From: CAYRUP01 sp964489265
Lineage (GTDB): Bacteria > Pseudomonadota > Gammaproteobacteria > DSM-16500
Direction: 5' to 3'
Assembly: GCA_964489265.1 (NCBI GenBank)
Contig: CAZAXX010000001.1
Location: 1 to 64,000 of the forward strand
Length of the DNA: 64,000 nt
The notes under the pieces: generated by a model
Told to the model about the DNA's origin: nothing
Seen by the model: only the letters and a program-made list of their open reading frames with translations
The model's database searches: none
In this document: positions 54,530 to 62,785 of the stretch, in pieces
How positions within the stretch are numbered: position 1 is the stretch's first letter
How the letters are laid out: each line of letters begins with the position of its first letter
Translations under genes and position numbers: made by a program

Positions 54530-55534
54530 ATGCAACGCAGGGACAGCGATTCGACACAATTCATAACCGGCCAATTAGCAGGCTTGAGGCTATCTTCAGA
54601 TGAAAAAAAAGCCACACCAGACGAATGTGAATATGTTATGGTCGAAAAAGAGGATAAATACGCTGAGGATTTCACAGAATATGAACTCGTCAAAGAGTTT
54701 TATTTTAAAACCTTTGCTTATCTGCCAAATGATTTAAATGCGGTTCTATTTAAGCTGTACAGTGATAAATATTCATTACAGGAAACTGTTTCTGATCCTT
54801 CTTTTCCAAGGCTTGCTTATCATGAGTTTAAAAAAGGCGATCAATTACTTTTATTATCGAATGTTGTATCGGACAGCAAAGCCAGAACCACAGAAACCTA
54901 TCCTCTTTTGAGGGAAACATTGAATCATATTAGAAAAAATCATTCGTATAACTCGAATGACATTCTTGTTATTCCTATCGCGGAACAAACCAGAAATCAC
55001 TATAGGTTACTTGTATATAAAAACGGTGCTTTTTGTTATTACGATTCAAAAAATCCGTTATATTCTTTTGGTGCACGGGCCTATACATTTTCATCTCACG
55101 TAGCGCGTGAAACGTTTGCAGATGTCTCGCAGGCTGCCAGACAAAAATTTCAGGGAGCATCTGGATTTTTGGAACACTTGAAATTATCAGGTGAGCTGGT
55201 AGGCACCTTGGTGATTAAGACTGTTATTAATACTCTCACTCTCTCGAGTCCTGTCAAGGAAGCATGTAGTGAATTTTTTCCTTATGCGAACTTTACTGAA
55301 TATGCGTTAACACATCAATATATGTTAGATCATAATGATTGCGCGATTTTCGCGGCAGCTTATGGCGAATTAACAGCGGAGGGTCAAGTGCCTGCTGCAT
55401 TGAGTGAAAATGTTATCGAGTTACGTGCTCGTTATGGTGGAGTGAAAACAGACGATGTGTTGAGTACCACGATTAATACACGAGAACGAGAACAAGAGCT
55501 GCAAGAAAGCATGGTGGCTCGTTGTAAGGCTTGA
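54530..55534 (+). CDS. Ulp1-like (CE-clan) cysteine protease, probable host-directed
   Basis: The 334-residue protein has the CE-clan order His-Asp-Gln-Cys. H157 is in NHYRLLVY, D172 in FCYYDSKN, Q263 in THQYM and C271 in DHNDCAIFAAAYGEL, which matches the NDCGxF nucleophile region of Ulp1/SENP and bacterial deubiquitinases. The first 100 residues are acidic and have no known domain. The C-terminus is Glu-rich (REREQELQES), like the E-block of Dot/Icm substrates. The likely role is removal of ubiquitin or a ubiquitin-like protein in a host cell; this is inferred. Confidence 0.65.
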   Translation: MQRRDSDSTQFITGQLAGLRLSSDEKKATPDECEYVMVEKEDKYAEDFTEYELVKEFYFKTFAYLPNDLNAVLFKLYSDKYSLQETVSDPSFPRLAYHEFKKGDQLLLLSNVVSDSKARTTETYPLLRETLNHIRKNHSYNSNDILVIPIAEQTRNHYRLLVYKNGAFCYYDSKNPLYSFGARAYTFSSHVARETFADVSQAARQKFQGASGFLEHLKLSGELVGTLVIKTVINTLTLSSPVKEACSEFFPYANFTEYALTHQYMLDHNDCAIFAAAYGELTAEGQVPAALSENVIELRARYGGVKTDDVLSTTINTREREQELQESMVARCKA

Positions 55535-55548
55535 GTGTCTCCTGAACG

Positions 55549-55683
55549 GCTTTTTGTCATCCTGACTGGCTCTTTGTCATCCTGAACGAAGTGAAGGATC
55601 TCCATGTTATAATGCGGAGATCCTTCACTTCGTTCAGGATGACAAAAAGCCGTTCAGGATGACAAAAAGCCAGTCAGGATGAC
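55549..55683. repeat. nested array of GTCATCC palindromes
   Basis: A 73-bp palindrome (about 55574-55646) of the same type as 62697-62770 is flanked by further GTCATCCTGA units: two to the left and two to the right in inverted order (GGATGACAAAAAGCC). The array fills the space between the Ulp1-like protease gene and the convergent YbjQ-type gene. Confidence 0.8.
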
Positions 55684-55684
55684 G

Positions 55685-56989
55685 TTACCAATTAGAAGTT
55701 GTTGTCTGTGAACTCCGCTCCTTGATACTAAATCCTTTCTCCTTGTTCCAAGAAAATTGAAAAAACAAGAAAAGCAGAACAAGCACGACGAAGACAAGAA
55801 CTTTAAGAATACTAAAAATAGCACCTAAATTCACAGCAAATGGTTGAGATGTATTCGCATCTGCTGCTGTGCTCACTTCACTAACACTAGCTGAATCTCT
55901 CGTTCCATCAAAAAAAGTATCTTGATCAATTGTGATAGCTTGGGCTGGTAACAAAGCGGACTCAGTTTTTATATTTTCAATTTTTTTGACAGCCGTGCCA
56001 ATCGCTAAAAATTCGATGAATGCGCCAAATTGATAAACATAAATTTTAGTACCAATCACATCATCTGCACCAATCGCATTCGCTTCATCACGGATGATAC
56101 CAAGCGCATTTTCGCGTGCATCATAAATTAAAGTCGTTAATTCATTAATTTCGCCACGCACAAATGATTTAAATGCAGAAGTAATTCCTCCTGCAATACC
56201 AAGCGAATAAACCGATGTACCAAGTAATAACCGCATAGGCGCATAACCCATGCTCGCCATATTCCACATTTCAACATTGGTCATATCGCTCGTCACGATT
56301 TGGCCGGGAAATGCAGTTGCTATGTCAGGATGAAACGACGCGGTACCTGTCATGAGCATTTCACTGACGCTACCAAACGGAATGATGCTCGTGTTGATTC
56401 CGACGACCGCATTTGCTTTATATTTTTTTGCATGCTCGGTAATGCGTTCTAACGCAAGATGTCGTGTGTGATTAAAAATATCGGAATACTCTTTTATTTC
56501 ACCGCGTGCCACTGTCTTCAATGCACCTAATACAGTTTTACTGACACCCAGTGAGTAAGCGACATTTCCGAAAGAAAAACAAATAGGTTTGTAACCCGCA
56601 TCCATTTCTGCAAATAAATCTTTTCCATTGGCAGAAGTAGAAAATTCAGAATGGTTTTGTGGATCAATTGCATGAACGACGGATGCTTTAGACAGAAATT
56701 CAATTTTACCGAGATGAAATATTAATTCACTGGTAGCACCTACAATACCGGTCGCTTGCAATTTGATTGCTTCACTCACCATGCGCTGATAAGCGCTTTC
56801 GCGGCCTTCTACAATCAATTGAGTGATTTGCGTTACTTCACCGCCCGCCATGGCTTTAATACCTGAGCTAAGCGTACCCGCCAATCCAAGCGAGTAAATA
56901 CTATTTCCAATAACTAAATCGCCTGCTTTAAAACCTTTTTTGCTTAAACAAAATATTTCATTTCCCGATAATCCAGTGATAATCGCCAT
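55685..56989 (-). CDS. triple YbjQ/DUF74-like domain protein with a C-terminal membrane anchor
   Basis: The 434-residue protein has three repeats of about 110 residues, each with a YSLG or YSLGI core (NSIYSLGLAG, AYSLGVSK, SVYSLGIAG) and an E-x-x-x-x-A-x-x-x-x-x-x-A helix (AGGEVTQIT, ARGEIKEYS, VRGEINELT). They match the YbjQ/DUF74 heavy-metal-binding-like fold, which normally is a single-domain pentamer. A helix at about 383-405 follows a Ser- and Thr-rich linker. AAGGA precedes the ATG. It is 18 bases downstream of the TPM gene. Confidence 0.75.
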   Translation of the reverse strand: MAIITGLSGNEIFCLSKKGFKAGDLVIGNSIYSLGLAGTLSSGIKAMAGGEVTQITQLIVEGRESAYQRMVSEAIKLQATGIVGATSELIFHLGKIEFLSKASVVHAIDPQNHSEFSTSANGKDLFAEMDAGYKPICFSFGNVAYSLGVSKTVLGALKTVARGEIKEYSDIFNHTRHLALERITEHAKKYKANAVVGINTSIIPFGSVSEMLMTGTASFHPDIATAFPGQIVTSDMTNVEMWNMASMGYAPMRLLLGTSVYSLGIAGGITSAFKSFVRGEINELTTLIYDARENALGIIRDEANAIGADDVIGTKIYVYQFGAFIEFLAIGTAVKKIENIKTESALLPAQAITIDQDTFFDGTRDSASVSEVSTAADANTSQPFAVNLGAIFSILKVLVFVVLVLLFLFFQFSWNKEKGFSIKERSSQTTTSNW

Positions 56990-57007
56990 AATAAGAAATC
57001 CTTAATT

Positions 57008-57763
57008 TCACCATGAGCCACTCGAACCACCACCGCCTGAAGAACCACCACCAAATCGTCCACCACCACCGCCACCGCGGCGGCCAATACCAATACTAAC
57101 GTTACGCAGGATAGACCAAATCAATAAAATCAGTCCAGCAATCACAAGCCATGCCCAGCCTTTATTGCCACTTCTAAATAATGAAATGATGATTCCTATG
57201 CAGAGAATAACGCCCAAAATCATAGCGGGAAAAAACCACCACGGTTGCACTTGTTTAAATACGGCTGTGCCACGCGCCATTTTATCTAAATCACGTACGC
57301 CATTGACAATTCCTGCCGAATAATCACCTTGTTTAAACGCGGGAACAATTGCGTTATCCATGATGACTTTGGTTTGATGATCATAAGATTTTCCCCAACT
57401 GACGCCCAACTCTATTCGCGCGCGCCTGTCATCTTTAGAAATCAAAAATAAAATCCCAGTATTATTTTGTTTTGAGCCTATTCCCCAAAAATTAAATAAC
57501 GACGTCGTATATTGATCTACTGTTAAACTGCCACCATCCATATTTGCGAGAGAAGGAATGGTGACAACAAACAAAGGTATTTGTTTTTCGCGCCATAAAG
57601 CACTACTGATTTGATTTATTTGATTTGCTGCTTCGACAGAAATTATTTTTGCATCATCGACATAAAAATTGGTGTCGGTAGGTTTATTGGGAAATGTTAA
57701 AGCGTACACGCTAAAAGAAAATAGCATGCTCAATAAAATCAAGATTTTAGAGGACAAGCGCAT
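57008..57763 (-). CDS. TPM-domain membrane protein (YgcG-like)
   Basis: The 251-residue protein has a signal peptide, a TPM domain (FYVDDAKIISVEAANQINQI; RRARIELGVSWGKSYDH), two membrane helices and a Gly/Ser-rich tail (GGGGGGRFGGGSSGGGG). TPM proteins are linked to phosphatase or repair roles, with no firm function for this group. AGAGAG precedes the ATG. It is probably in an operon with the YbjQ-like gene downstream. Confidence 0.85.
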   Translation of the reverse strand: MRLSSKILILLSMLFSFSVYALTFPNKPTDTNFYVDDAKIISVEAANQINQISSALWREKQIPLFVVTIPSLANMDGGSLTVDQYTTSLFNFWGIGSKQNNTGILFLISKDDRRARIELGVSWGKSYDHQTKVIMDNAIVPAFKQGDYSAGIVNGVRDLDKMARGTAVFKQVQPWWFFPAMILGVILCIGIIISLFRSGNKGWAWLVIAGLILLIWSILRNVSIGIGRRGGGGGGRFGGGSSGGGGSSGSW

Positions 57764-57865
57764 AAAATTTCTCTCTAACTTTAATGAAATAGTATAGCAT
57801 AAATATTGCGCAATTAAGTCATACTATATATTATAGACGACTCATCTGATAGAGAGAGCACTCAC

Positions 57866-59053
57866 GTGCCAAATGAAAATCTTGTTAAGAAAATAAATAC
57901 GCCGCCCGCTTCTGTTCTTGTCGATTTTGCAGAAGAGAGTGAGCTTATTGATTTTGCCGGAACAAAAATTCAAGCACTTTATTTAGGTTCGGGTGACTAT
58001 GGTGAAACCTATCTTTATAAAGACGAAGCGAAAGCTGAATATCGCGTACTAAAAGTATTTAAAAAAAAAGAAATGGGTTTGGGTAATATTGAGCGACGTG
58101 TCTCATCATTCAATTATATTTATACCAATTTATATGACCACGAATTATCTCCGCTGGCTACCGCAACGACATTTAATGGGAGTCAAACAATTCTTGATAT
58201 GCCTTATATTGGCGGTGTTAACTATTTCGATGCAAGCGATTCGGTATTTGTAAGAGCTGAGAAAATCCAAAAATTACTTTTATACTTCAAGCAATATGAT
58301 TTTTTTGTTTCAGATTATGATTTATCAGGCAATATTATGCGTTTTGTTGATCCTGAATCCCGTATCAACTATTTTCTCATTCGGGATGTGGATTTAGTAG
58401 GCAGAAGAGATAGTTACTTATTACGAGGTAATGAATCGGTTACCTATGCAATTTTAAAAGACCCAGCTTCATTGGAGCATGATATTGATGAGTATGATTT
58501 CTTTGAGATAATAAAAAATCACCCGATCGAAGAAATAAAAAAAGAATCTACAGAAATTACAACGCAGTTTGCTGATATCAAATCGTTATTGCTACAAAAA
58601 CTTACCGAGAAACATGCGAAATATACGGCTCTCTCGGAATCAAAAAATTTTCAGGAATTATGTAGCATTGCCGCGCATAAAAGAAATAAATATGTCTTCT
58701 CAAAAAAAGAAGGCTTCACTGATGCGTTAGATAAATTGTATGATCTTCTTAAAAATGACAAAGTAAAATTAGCAGCATTTAAATTGCCAGACGACTTAAC
58801 AAAATATGATTTGCAAGAAATCGGGTTCTTTGGTGTATTGCAAATGCGTGGTTATCATGCTGATTTTAAATTACGTGAGAAGAATTTAAAATATATCTAT
58901 TCCATTCAAGAAAATGCGGAAGAATTCAAAGCTGATATGGAAGCTTTAAAAAAATATTCGATTTTTATGCGGAGTTATAAAGAATTGCACACACATGATC
59001 TGCAGGTTGAGATAAAAATGGGCCCATTTGTTATTAGGAAAGGTAAGAAATGA
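57866..59053 (+). CDS. eukaryotic-like protein-kinase-fold protein
   Basis: The 395-residue protein has a Gly-rich loop GSGDYGETY (41-49), K63 in YRVLKVFKK, a catalytic-loop-like VSDYDLSGNIM (D150 or D152, N156) and an activation-loop start IRDVDLVG (D174 or D176) in the place of DFG. The order and spacing fit a small kinase N-lobe and C-lobe, but HRD and DFG are altered. The C-terminal 200 residues are helical and unknown. The start is GTG. It overlaps the VanX-like gene by four bases (ATGA). It may be a host-directed kinase or pseudokinase. Confidence 0.55.
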   Translation: MPNENLVKKINTPPASVLVDFAEESELIDFAGTKIQALYLGSGDYGETYLYKDEAKAEYRVLKVFKKKEMGLGNIERRVSSFNYIYTNLYDHELSPLATATTFNGSQTILDMPYIGGVNYFDASDSVFVRAEKIQKLLLYFKQYDFFVSDYDLSGNIMRFVDPESRINYFLIRDVDLVGRRDSYLLRGNESVTYAILKDPASLEHDIDEYDFFEIIKNHPIEEIKKESTEITTQFADIKSLLLQKLTEKHAKYTALSESKNFQELCSIAAHKRNKYVFSKKEGFTDALDKLYDLLKNDKVKLAAFKLPDDLTKYDLQEIGFFGVLQMRGYHADFKLREKNLKYIYSIQENAEEFKADMEALKKYSIFMRSYKELHTHDLQVEIKMGPFVIRKGKK

Positions 59054-59724
59054 AATTTTTGTTTAGTGTTTTAGTTGCAATGCTAATTTGTGAAAATGTT
59101 GCTTATGCGTTACCCCCCAATTTTGTTTATTTAAAAGAAGTTGATCCGTCGATTATCCAAGAGATGAAGTATTATTCTTCCGATAATTTTGTTGGCAGAA
59201 GGATCAAAGGCTATGCTGCACCGACTTGTATTTTGACAAAGAAAACCGCGTACGCCTTAGCAAAATTACAATCTGCGCTAAAACAACAAGGATTGGGCAT
59301 CAAGGTTTATGATTGCTATCGTCCTACCATCGCTGTTGATGATTTCATTAATTGGAGTCATGCCATTCAGGACCAAAAACAAAAAAAATCGTTTTACCCA
59401 GATGTTAACAAGGCGGATTTTTTTAAATTAGGTTATGTTGCTGAAAAATCCGGTCATTCACGTGGTAGTACCGTTGATTTGACATTAGTAAAATTTAAAA
59501 ATGGGAAGCCCATTGAAATCAATATGGGAACGCATTTTGATTTTATGGACGAACGCTCTCATCCTCTCAGTTTGAATATTCCTGGCCAGATCAAACAGAA
59601 TCGTCTATTCTTGCAAGCTCAAATGATAAATGCAGGTTTCAAACCGATTGAGACTGAATGGTGGCATTTCACTTTAGAAAATGAACCATTTCCAAGTACC
59701 TATTTTAATTTTACTGTTTCCTAG
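59050..59724 (+). CDS. D-alanyl-D-alanine dipeptidase (VanX/DdpX-like, peptidase M15D)
   Basis: The 224-residue protein has a signal peptide (cleavage near AYALPP) and zinc ligands H136 and D143 in SGHSRGSTVDLTL and H206 in EWWHF, with catalytic E203. The YDCYRPT motif is the VanX-type Arg loop. It cleaves D-Ala-D-Ala in the periplasm. No vanA or vanH genes are near, so it is likely for peptidoglycan recycling. It is translationally coupled to the gene upstream. Confidence 0.88.
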   Translation: MKFLFSVLVAMLICENVAYALPPNFVYLKEVDPSIIQEMKYYSSDNFVGRRIKGYAAPTCILTKKTAYALAKLQSALKQQGLGIKVYDCYRPTIAVDDFINWSHAIQDQKQKKSFYPDVNKADFFKLGYVAEKSGHSRGSTVDLTLVKFKNGKPIEINMGTHFDFMDERSHPLSLNIPGQIKQNRLFLQAQMINAGFKPIETEWWHFTLENEPFPSTYFNFTVS

Positions 59725-59734
59725 GCATAAAAAA

Positions 59735-60460
59735 ATGCATAAAAAAGTTTTATTACTTTGTTTTATAAATTCAGTTTGTTTTGCTGCAACTCCACAAAAA
59801 TTATTATCACATAGCGAACAATTAATCGTTGTCTCAACACCCAGCTGGAATTCTGTCTCTGGCGAAATGCAACGTTTTTCCCGTACCTCAACGAAACAGG
59901 CTTGGCATCAAGTTGGTAAATCCATTCCAGTTGTGGTTGGAAAAAACGGTATAGGTTGGGATATGCAGCTAACGCATGCGGACAAACAATCACCCGTCAA
60001 ACAGGAAGGCGATGGTTTGACACCGGCTGGTGTTTATGCAATTGGACCCACCTTTGGTTTTGATGAAAAAAGTACTAATAAACTGACTTATTTTCCGCTG
60101 ACGGATGCGAGTGTGTGTGTTGATGATGTTAAATCGATTTATTACAATCAGCTGATTGATAGCGCTAACATGACTAAAAAAGACTGGAATTCAGGCGAAC
60201 AAATGCGTCAAGTTCCTCACTATCAATTTGGTGCCGTAGTGCAATACAATGCAAATCCAATCACGCGTGGTGCAGGTTCATGCATCTTTATGCACATTTG
60301 GACTAGCTCAACCACAGGAACCGCGGGTTGTATTGCAATGGAAAAACCGAATTTGCTATCAACACTCGATTGGTTGGATGCAAAGAAAAATCCAGTCATT
60401 GCGATATTTCCGCAAGAGGTTTATCAGACTGTAAAAACAAAATGGAAATTACCGGCTTAA
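59735..60460 (+). CDS. L,D-transpeptidase-like exported protein, third copy
   Basis: The 242-residue protein has a signal peptide (cleavage near CFAATP) and a YkuD-type catalytic segment with H187 in FMHIW and C199 in GTAGCIAM. It differs from the two lipoprotein copies: no lipobox, and an AGC instead of HGC core. The ORF opens at 59681 inside the dipeptidase; the ATG at 59735 starts the signal peptide and follows an AGG. It is the second of four tightly spaced plus-strand genes. Confidence 0.75.
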   Translation: MHKKVLLLCFINSVCFAATPQKLLSHSEQLIVVSTPSWNSVSGEMQRFSRTSTKQAWHQVGKSIPVVVGKNGIGWDMQLTHADKQSPVKQEGDGLTPAGVYAIGPTFGFDEKSTNKLTYFPLTDASVCVDDVKSIYYNQLIDSANMTKKDWNSGEQMRQVPHYQFGAVVQYNANPITRGAGSCIFMHIWTSSTTGTAGCIAMEKPNLLSTLDWLDAKKNPVIAIFPQEVYQTVKTKWKLPA

Positions 60461-60484
60461 ATATATTAGGAATGGAATAGAAAA

Positions 60485-62161
60485 ATGAATCATAAAAAAA
60501 TGGCGCTGTCTCTAATCGCAGGAACTTGTCTATCTTTTTTAAATATCGGATACGCTGCAGAAAATCAATTGGTCTGGGGCAAGCTCACGAATGTTTCGCA
60601 GTTATTTAAAAATTTTGCAATCATTCAAAAACCTTCAAGTACAGATCCAAAAAATACCTTACGCTATTCGACCGATTTTGTTGATGAAGCACAAAATGAT
60701 CATGTACGTTATGCTCAGTATTATCAAGGATTGCCGGTCTTAGGAAAACAACTTGTTTTCCATTCTGCTCATCAAAAAAATACGACAGTGACTGGTTCCA
60801 TATTGAATAATATTGAGCAAGATATTCCGAGCATCGATGCCAAGTTAACTATCGAGCAAGCGAAACAACTTGCGATAGGAAGTACTGTTCTTTATTCCAA
60901 TGTGAATGCAGAAAAAATTATTTATTTCAATCAAGTGATTTCTGCTAAAGCGATTCTTGCATATCATGTTTCTTTTCTAAATCAAACTTCTGCTGGACCT
61001 TCGATCGATTCATTTATAATCGACGCAAACACCGGAACAATTATTAAAAAATGGAATGCATTGCCGACGCTGGAACAAGGGCAGGGTATAGGTGGTATAG
61101 AGAGATGGCGCTATCAATTTGGCAATGTGCTTCCAAATATGAATTCCTTCGGCTATCTAGATGTGACGCCGGATAATATCGGAAATTGTATGATTTCTAA
61201 TGATTTGTTTCGTGTGATTAATTTAAAAAATATAGCAACAGAAGGTTTGCCGTTCTCTTTGCCAATGACGTATCTCGCAGAACGAGATAATAATATTCAT
61301 CCATTTTTGTATCTCTGCGATGCAAATAATTTTTATGACAATGGTTATGCGCCTGTGAATGGCGGAGTTTCTCCCATTAATGATGCAGCTTATTTTGTTA
61401 AGCAAACTTTTAATATGCTGACCACGCAGTATGGAATTGAAGCACCGATTGGAACTCACTTACCACTTCGAGTTGTGACGCATCTTGCAAATTACGATAA
61501 CGCTTATGCGTGTGGTACTAATTGCATGTTAGATAATTTAATTGCGGGTCCACAACAGATTGTTTTAGGAAATGGTGGATCACAATTTTCGCCATTAACG
61601 TCGGGTGATATTGTTGCGCATGAATTTGCGCATTTGGTGACGGATCATTTTTCAAATTTAGCTTATGTGGATCAACCTGGCGGGATTAATGAAGCTTTCT
61701 CTGATATCACTGGGATTGCATTTAAACACTACTTATCAAAAACACGCAATTTCAGTTGGTACTGGGATGAAATTCCATATTCTAATTGGACTATCGGTGC
61801 TGAAGTAACAAAATCGGGAAGGCCGTTGCGTTATTTTGAAAATCCTCCGTTGGATGGACAGTCAATTGATAACTTCAAAAGATATAAAAATGGCATGGCA
61901 AATGACACAACCAGTGGTGTATACAATAGATTATTTTTCTTATTAGCAATGTCACCGGATTGGTCAATTGAAAAAGCTTATCAAGTGTTTTTAGATGCGA
62001 ATCGAAAACACTGGGGACCTGGCACCAGTTTTCAAGAAGGGGCGTGCGGTATCGAAACAGAAATTTACACTCGCAAGTATCCAGTTGCACCGTTTCAAAC
62101 AGCGATACGGGTTGTTGGACTTGAAGATTGTGTGCAGAGTAAAGATGCTGTGCTGGAATAA
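60485..62161 (+). CDS. M4-family (thermolysin-like) secreted zinc metalloprotease
   Basis: The 558-residue protein has a signal peptide (near GYAAEN), an N-terminal FTP/PepSY-like propeptide region (about 30-190) and a catalytic domain with H379-E-F-A-H383 and E403 in GGINEAFSDI, exactly 20 residues on, as in thermolysin. HEFAH replaces the usual HExTH, which is unusual but keeps both ligands. Legionella ProA is a related secreted member. AGGAATGG precedes the ATG. Confidence 0.9.
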   Translation: MNHKKMALSLIAGTCLSFLNIGYAAENQLVWGKLTNVSQLFKNFAIIQKPSSTDPKNTLRYSTDFVDEAQNDHVRYAQYYQGLPVLGKQLVFHSAHQKNTTVTGSILNNIEQDIPSIDAKLTIEQAKQLAIGSTVLYSNVNAEKIIYFNQVISAKAILAYHVSFLNQTSAGPSIDSFIIDANTGTIIKKWNALPTLEQGQGIGGIERWRYQFGNVLPNMNSFGYLDVTPDNIGNCMISNDLFRVINLKNIATEGLPFSLPMTYLAERDNNIHPFLYLCDANNFYDNGYAPVNGGVSPINDAAYFVKQTFNMLTTQYGIEAPIGTHLPLRVVTHLANYDNAYACGTNCMLDNLIAGPQQIVLGNGGSQFSPLTSGDIVAHEFAHLVTDHFSNLAYVDQPGGINEAFSDITGIAFKHYLSKTRNFSWYWDEIPYSNWTIGAEVTKSGRPLRYFENPPLDGQSIDNFKRYKNGMANDTTSGVYNRLFFLLAMSPDWSIEKAYQVFLDANRKHWGPGTSFQEGACGIETEIYTRKYPVAPFQTAIRVVGLEDCVQSKDAVLE

Positions 62162-62166
62162 AAATA

Positions 62167-62682
62167 ATGCCTAGATACAATTTAGCTTTGATCCCTTTAT
62201 CACAAAGTGAAAAAATAATTGAATGCGCGCAGCAGTTTTCTAACTTGGCTGATAAGTATCTTCTGGGAAAAAAATCACTCCCACATGTGACGCTTTATCA
62301 CTTTAATGCAGAAAAAAATGAAATTGCCGCACTATGGAAACGGGTGGGTGAACTGTGGCAGGAGAAACCGATTAAATTGGAATTCAAAAAATTCAGTTGC
62401 ACGAGTTTCGATGGCGTCACCTTTTGGGCTTCATTGCTACCCAATCATTCTGAGCAACTACATCAAATGCATAAAACCATCGCCCAGATTCTTGATAAAC
62501 CTATCAAAGAAACTTTTGACCCACATATGAGTTTGTTTAATTCAAAAAACAGCGACTATCAAAAAGAGGTTGCCGCAGTTAAAGATTTTTATCAGCCGAT
62601 TACGGATAGATTTGTTTTGTCATTAGGTTACTCTGATGATGTGGGGCAGTTATTGGAAGTTATTTTAAAAATGCCGGGTTAA
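62167..62682 (+). CDS. 2H phosphoesterase (2'-5' RNA-ligase-like)
   Basis: The 171-residue protein has the two HxT/S motifs: H40-V-T in LPHVTLYHF and H120-M-S in FDPHMSLF. This family includes 2'-5' RNA ligases and cyclic phosphodiesterases. The nucleotide substrate is unknown. It starts five bases after the protease stop. Its end is followed by a GTCATCC palindrome. Confidence 0.82.
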   Translation: MPRYNLALIPLSQSEKIIECAQQFSNLADKYLLGKKSLPHVTLYHFNAEKNEIAALWKRVGELWQEKPIKLEFKKFSCTSFDGVTFWASLLPNHSEQLHQMHKTIAQILDKPIKETFDPHMSLFNSKNSDYQKEVAAVKDFYQPITDRFVLSLGYSDDVGQLLEVILKMPG

Positions 62683-62696
62683 AATGCCAGGTAGAC

Positions 62697-62770
62697 TTTG
62701 TCATCCTGAACGAAGTGAAGGATCTCCAAGTTATAACATGAAGATTCTTCACTTCGTTCAGGATGACAAA
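62697..62770. repeat. long GTCATCCTGAACGAAGTG palindrome
   Basis: Arms of about 29 bp (62697-62725 and up to 62770), with two or three mismatches near the centre, surround AAGTTATAACATG. Same family as 31871-31950 and the core of 55549-55683. It lies between convergent genes. Confidence 0.8.
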
Positions 62771-62785
62771 AGAAGAACATGCACA

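Noticed and set aside
55549..55683. CRISPR-like repeat array
   Set aside because: The units are palindromic, close together and without unique spacers. No cas gene is in the window.
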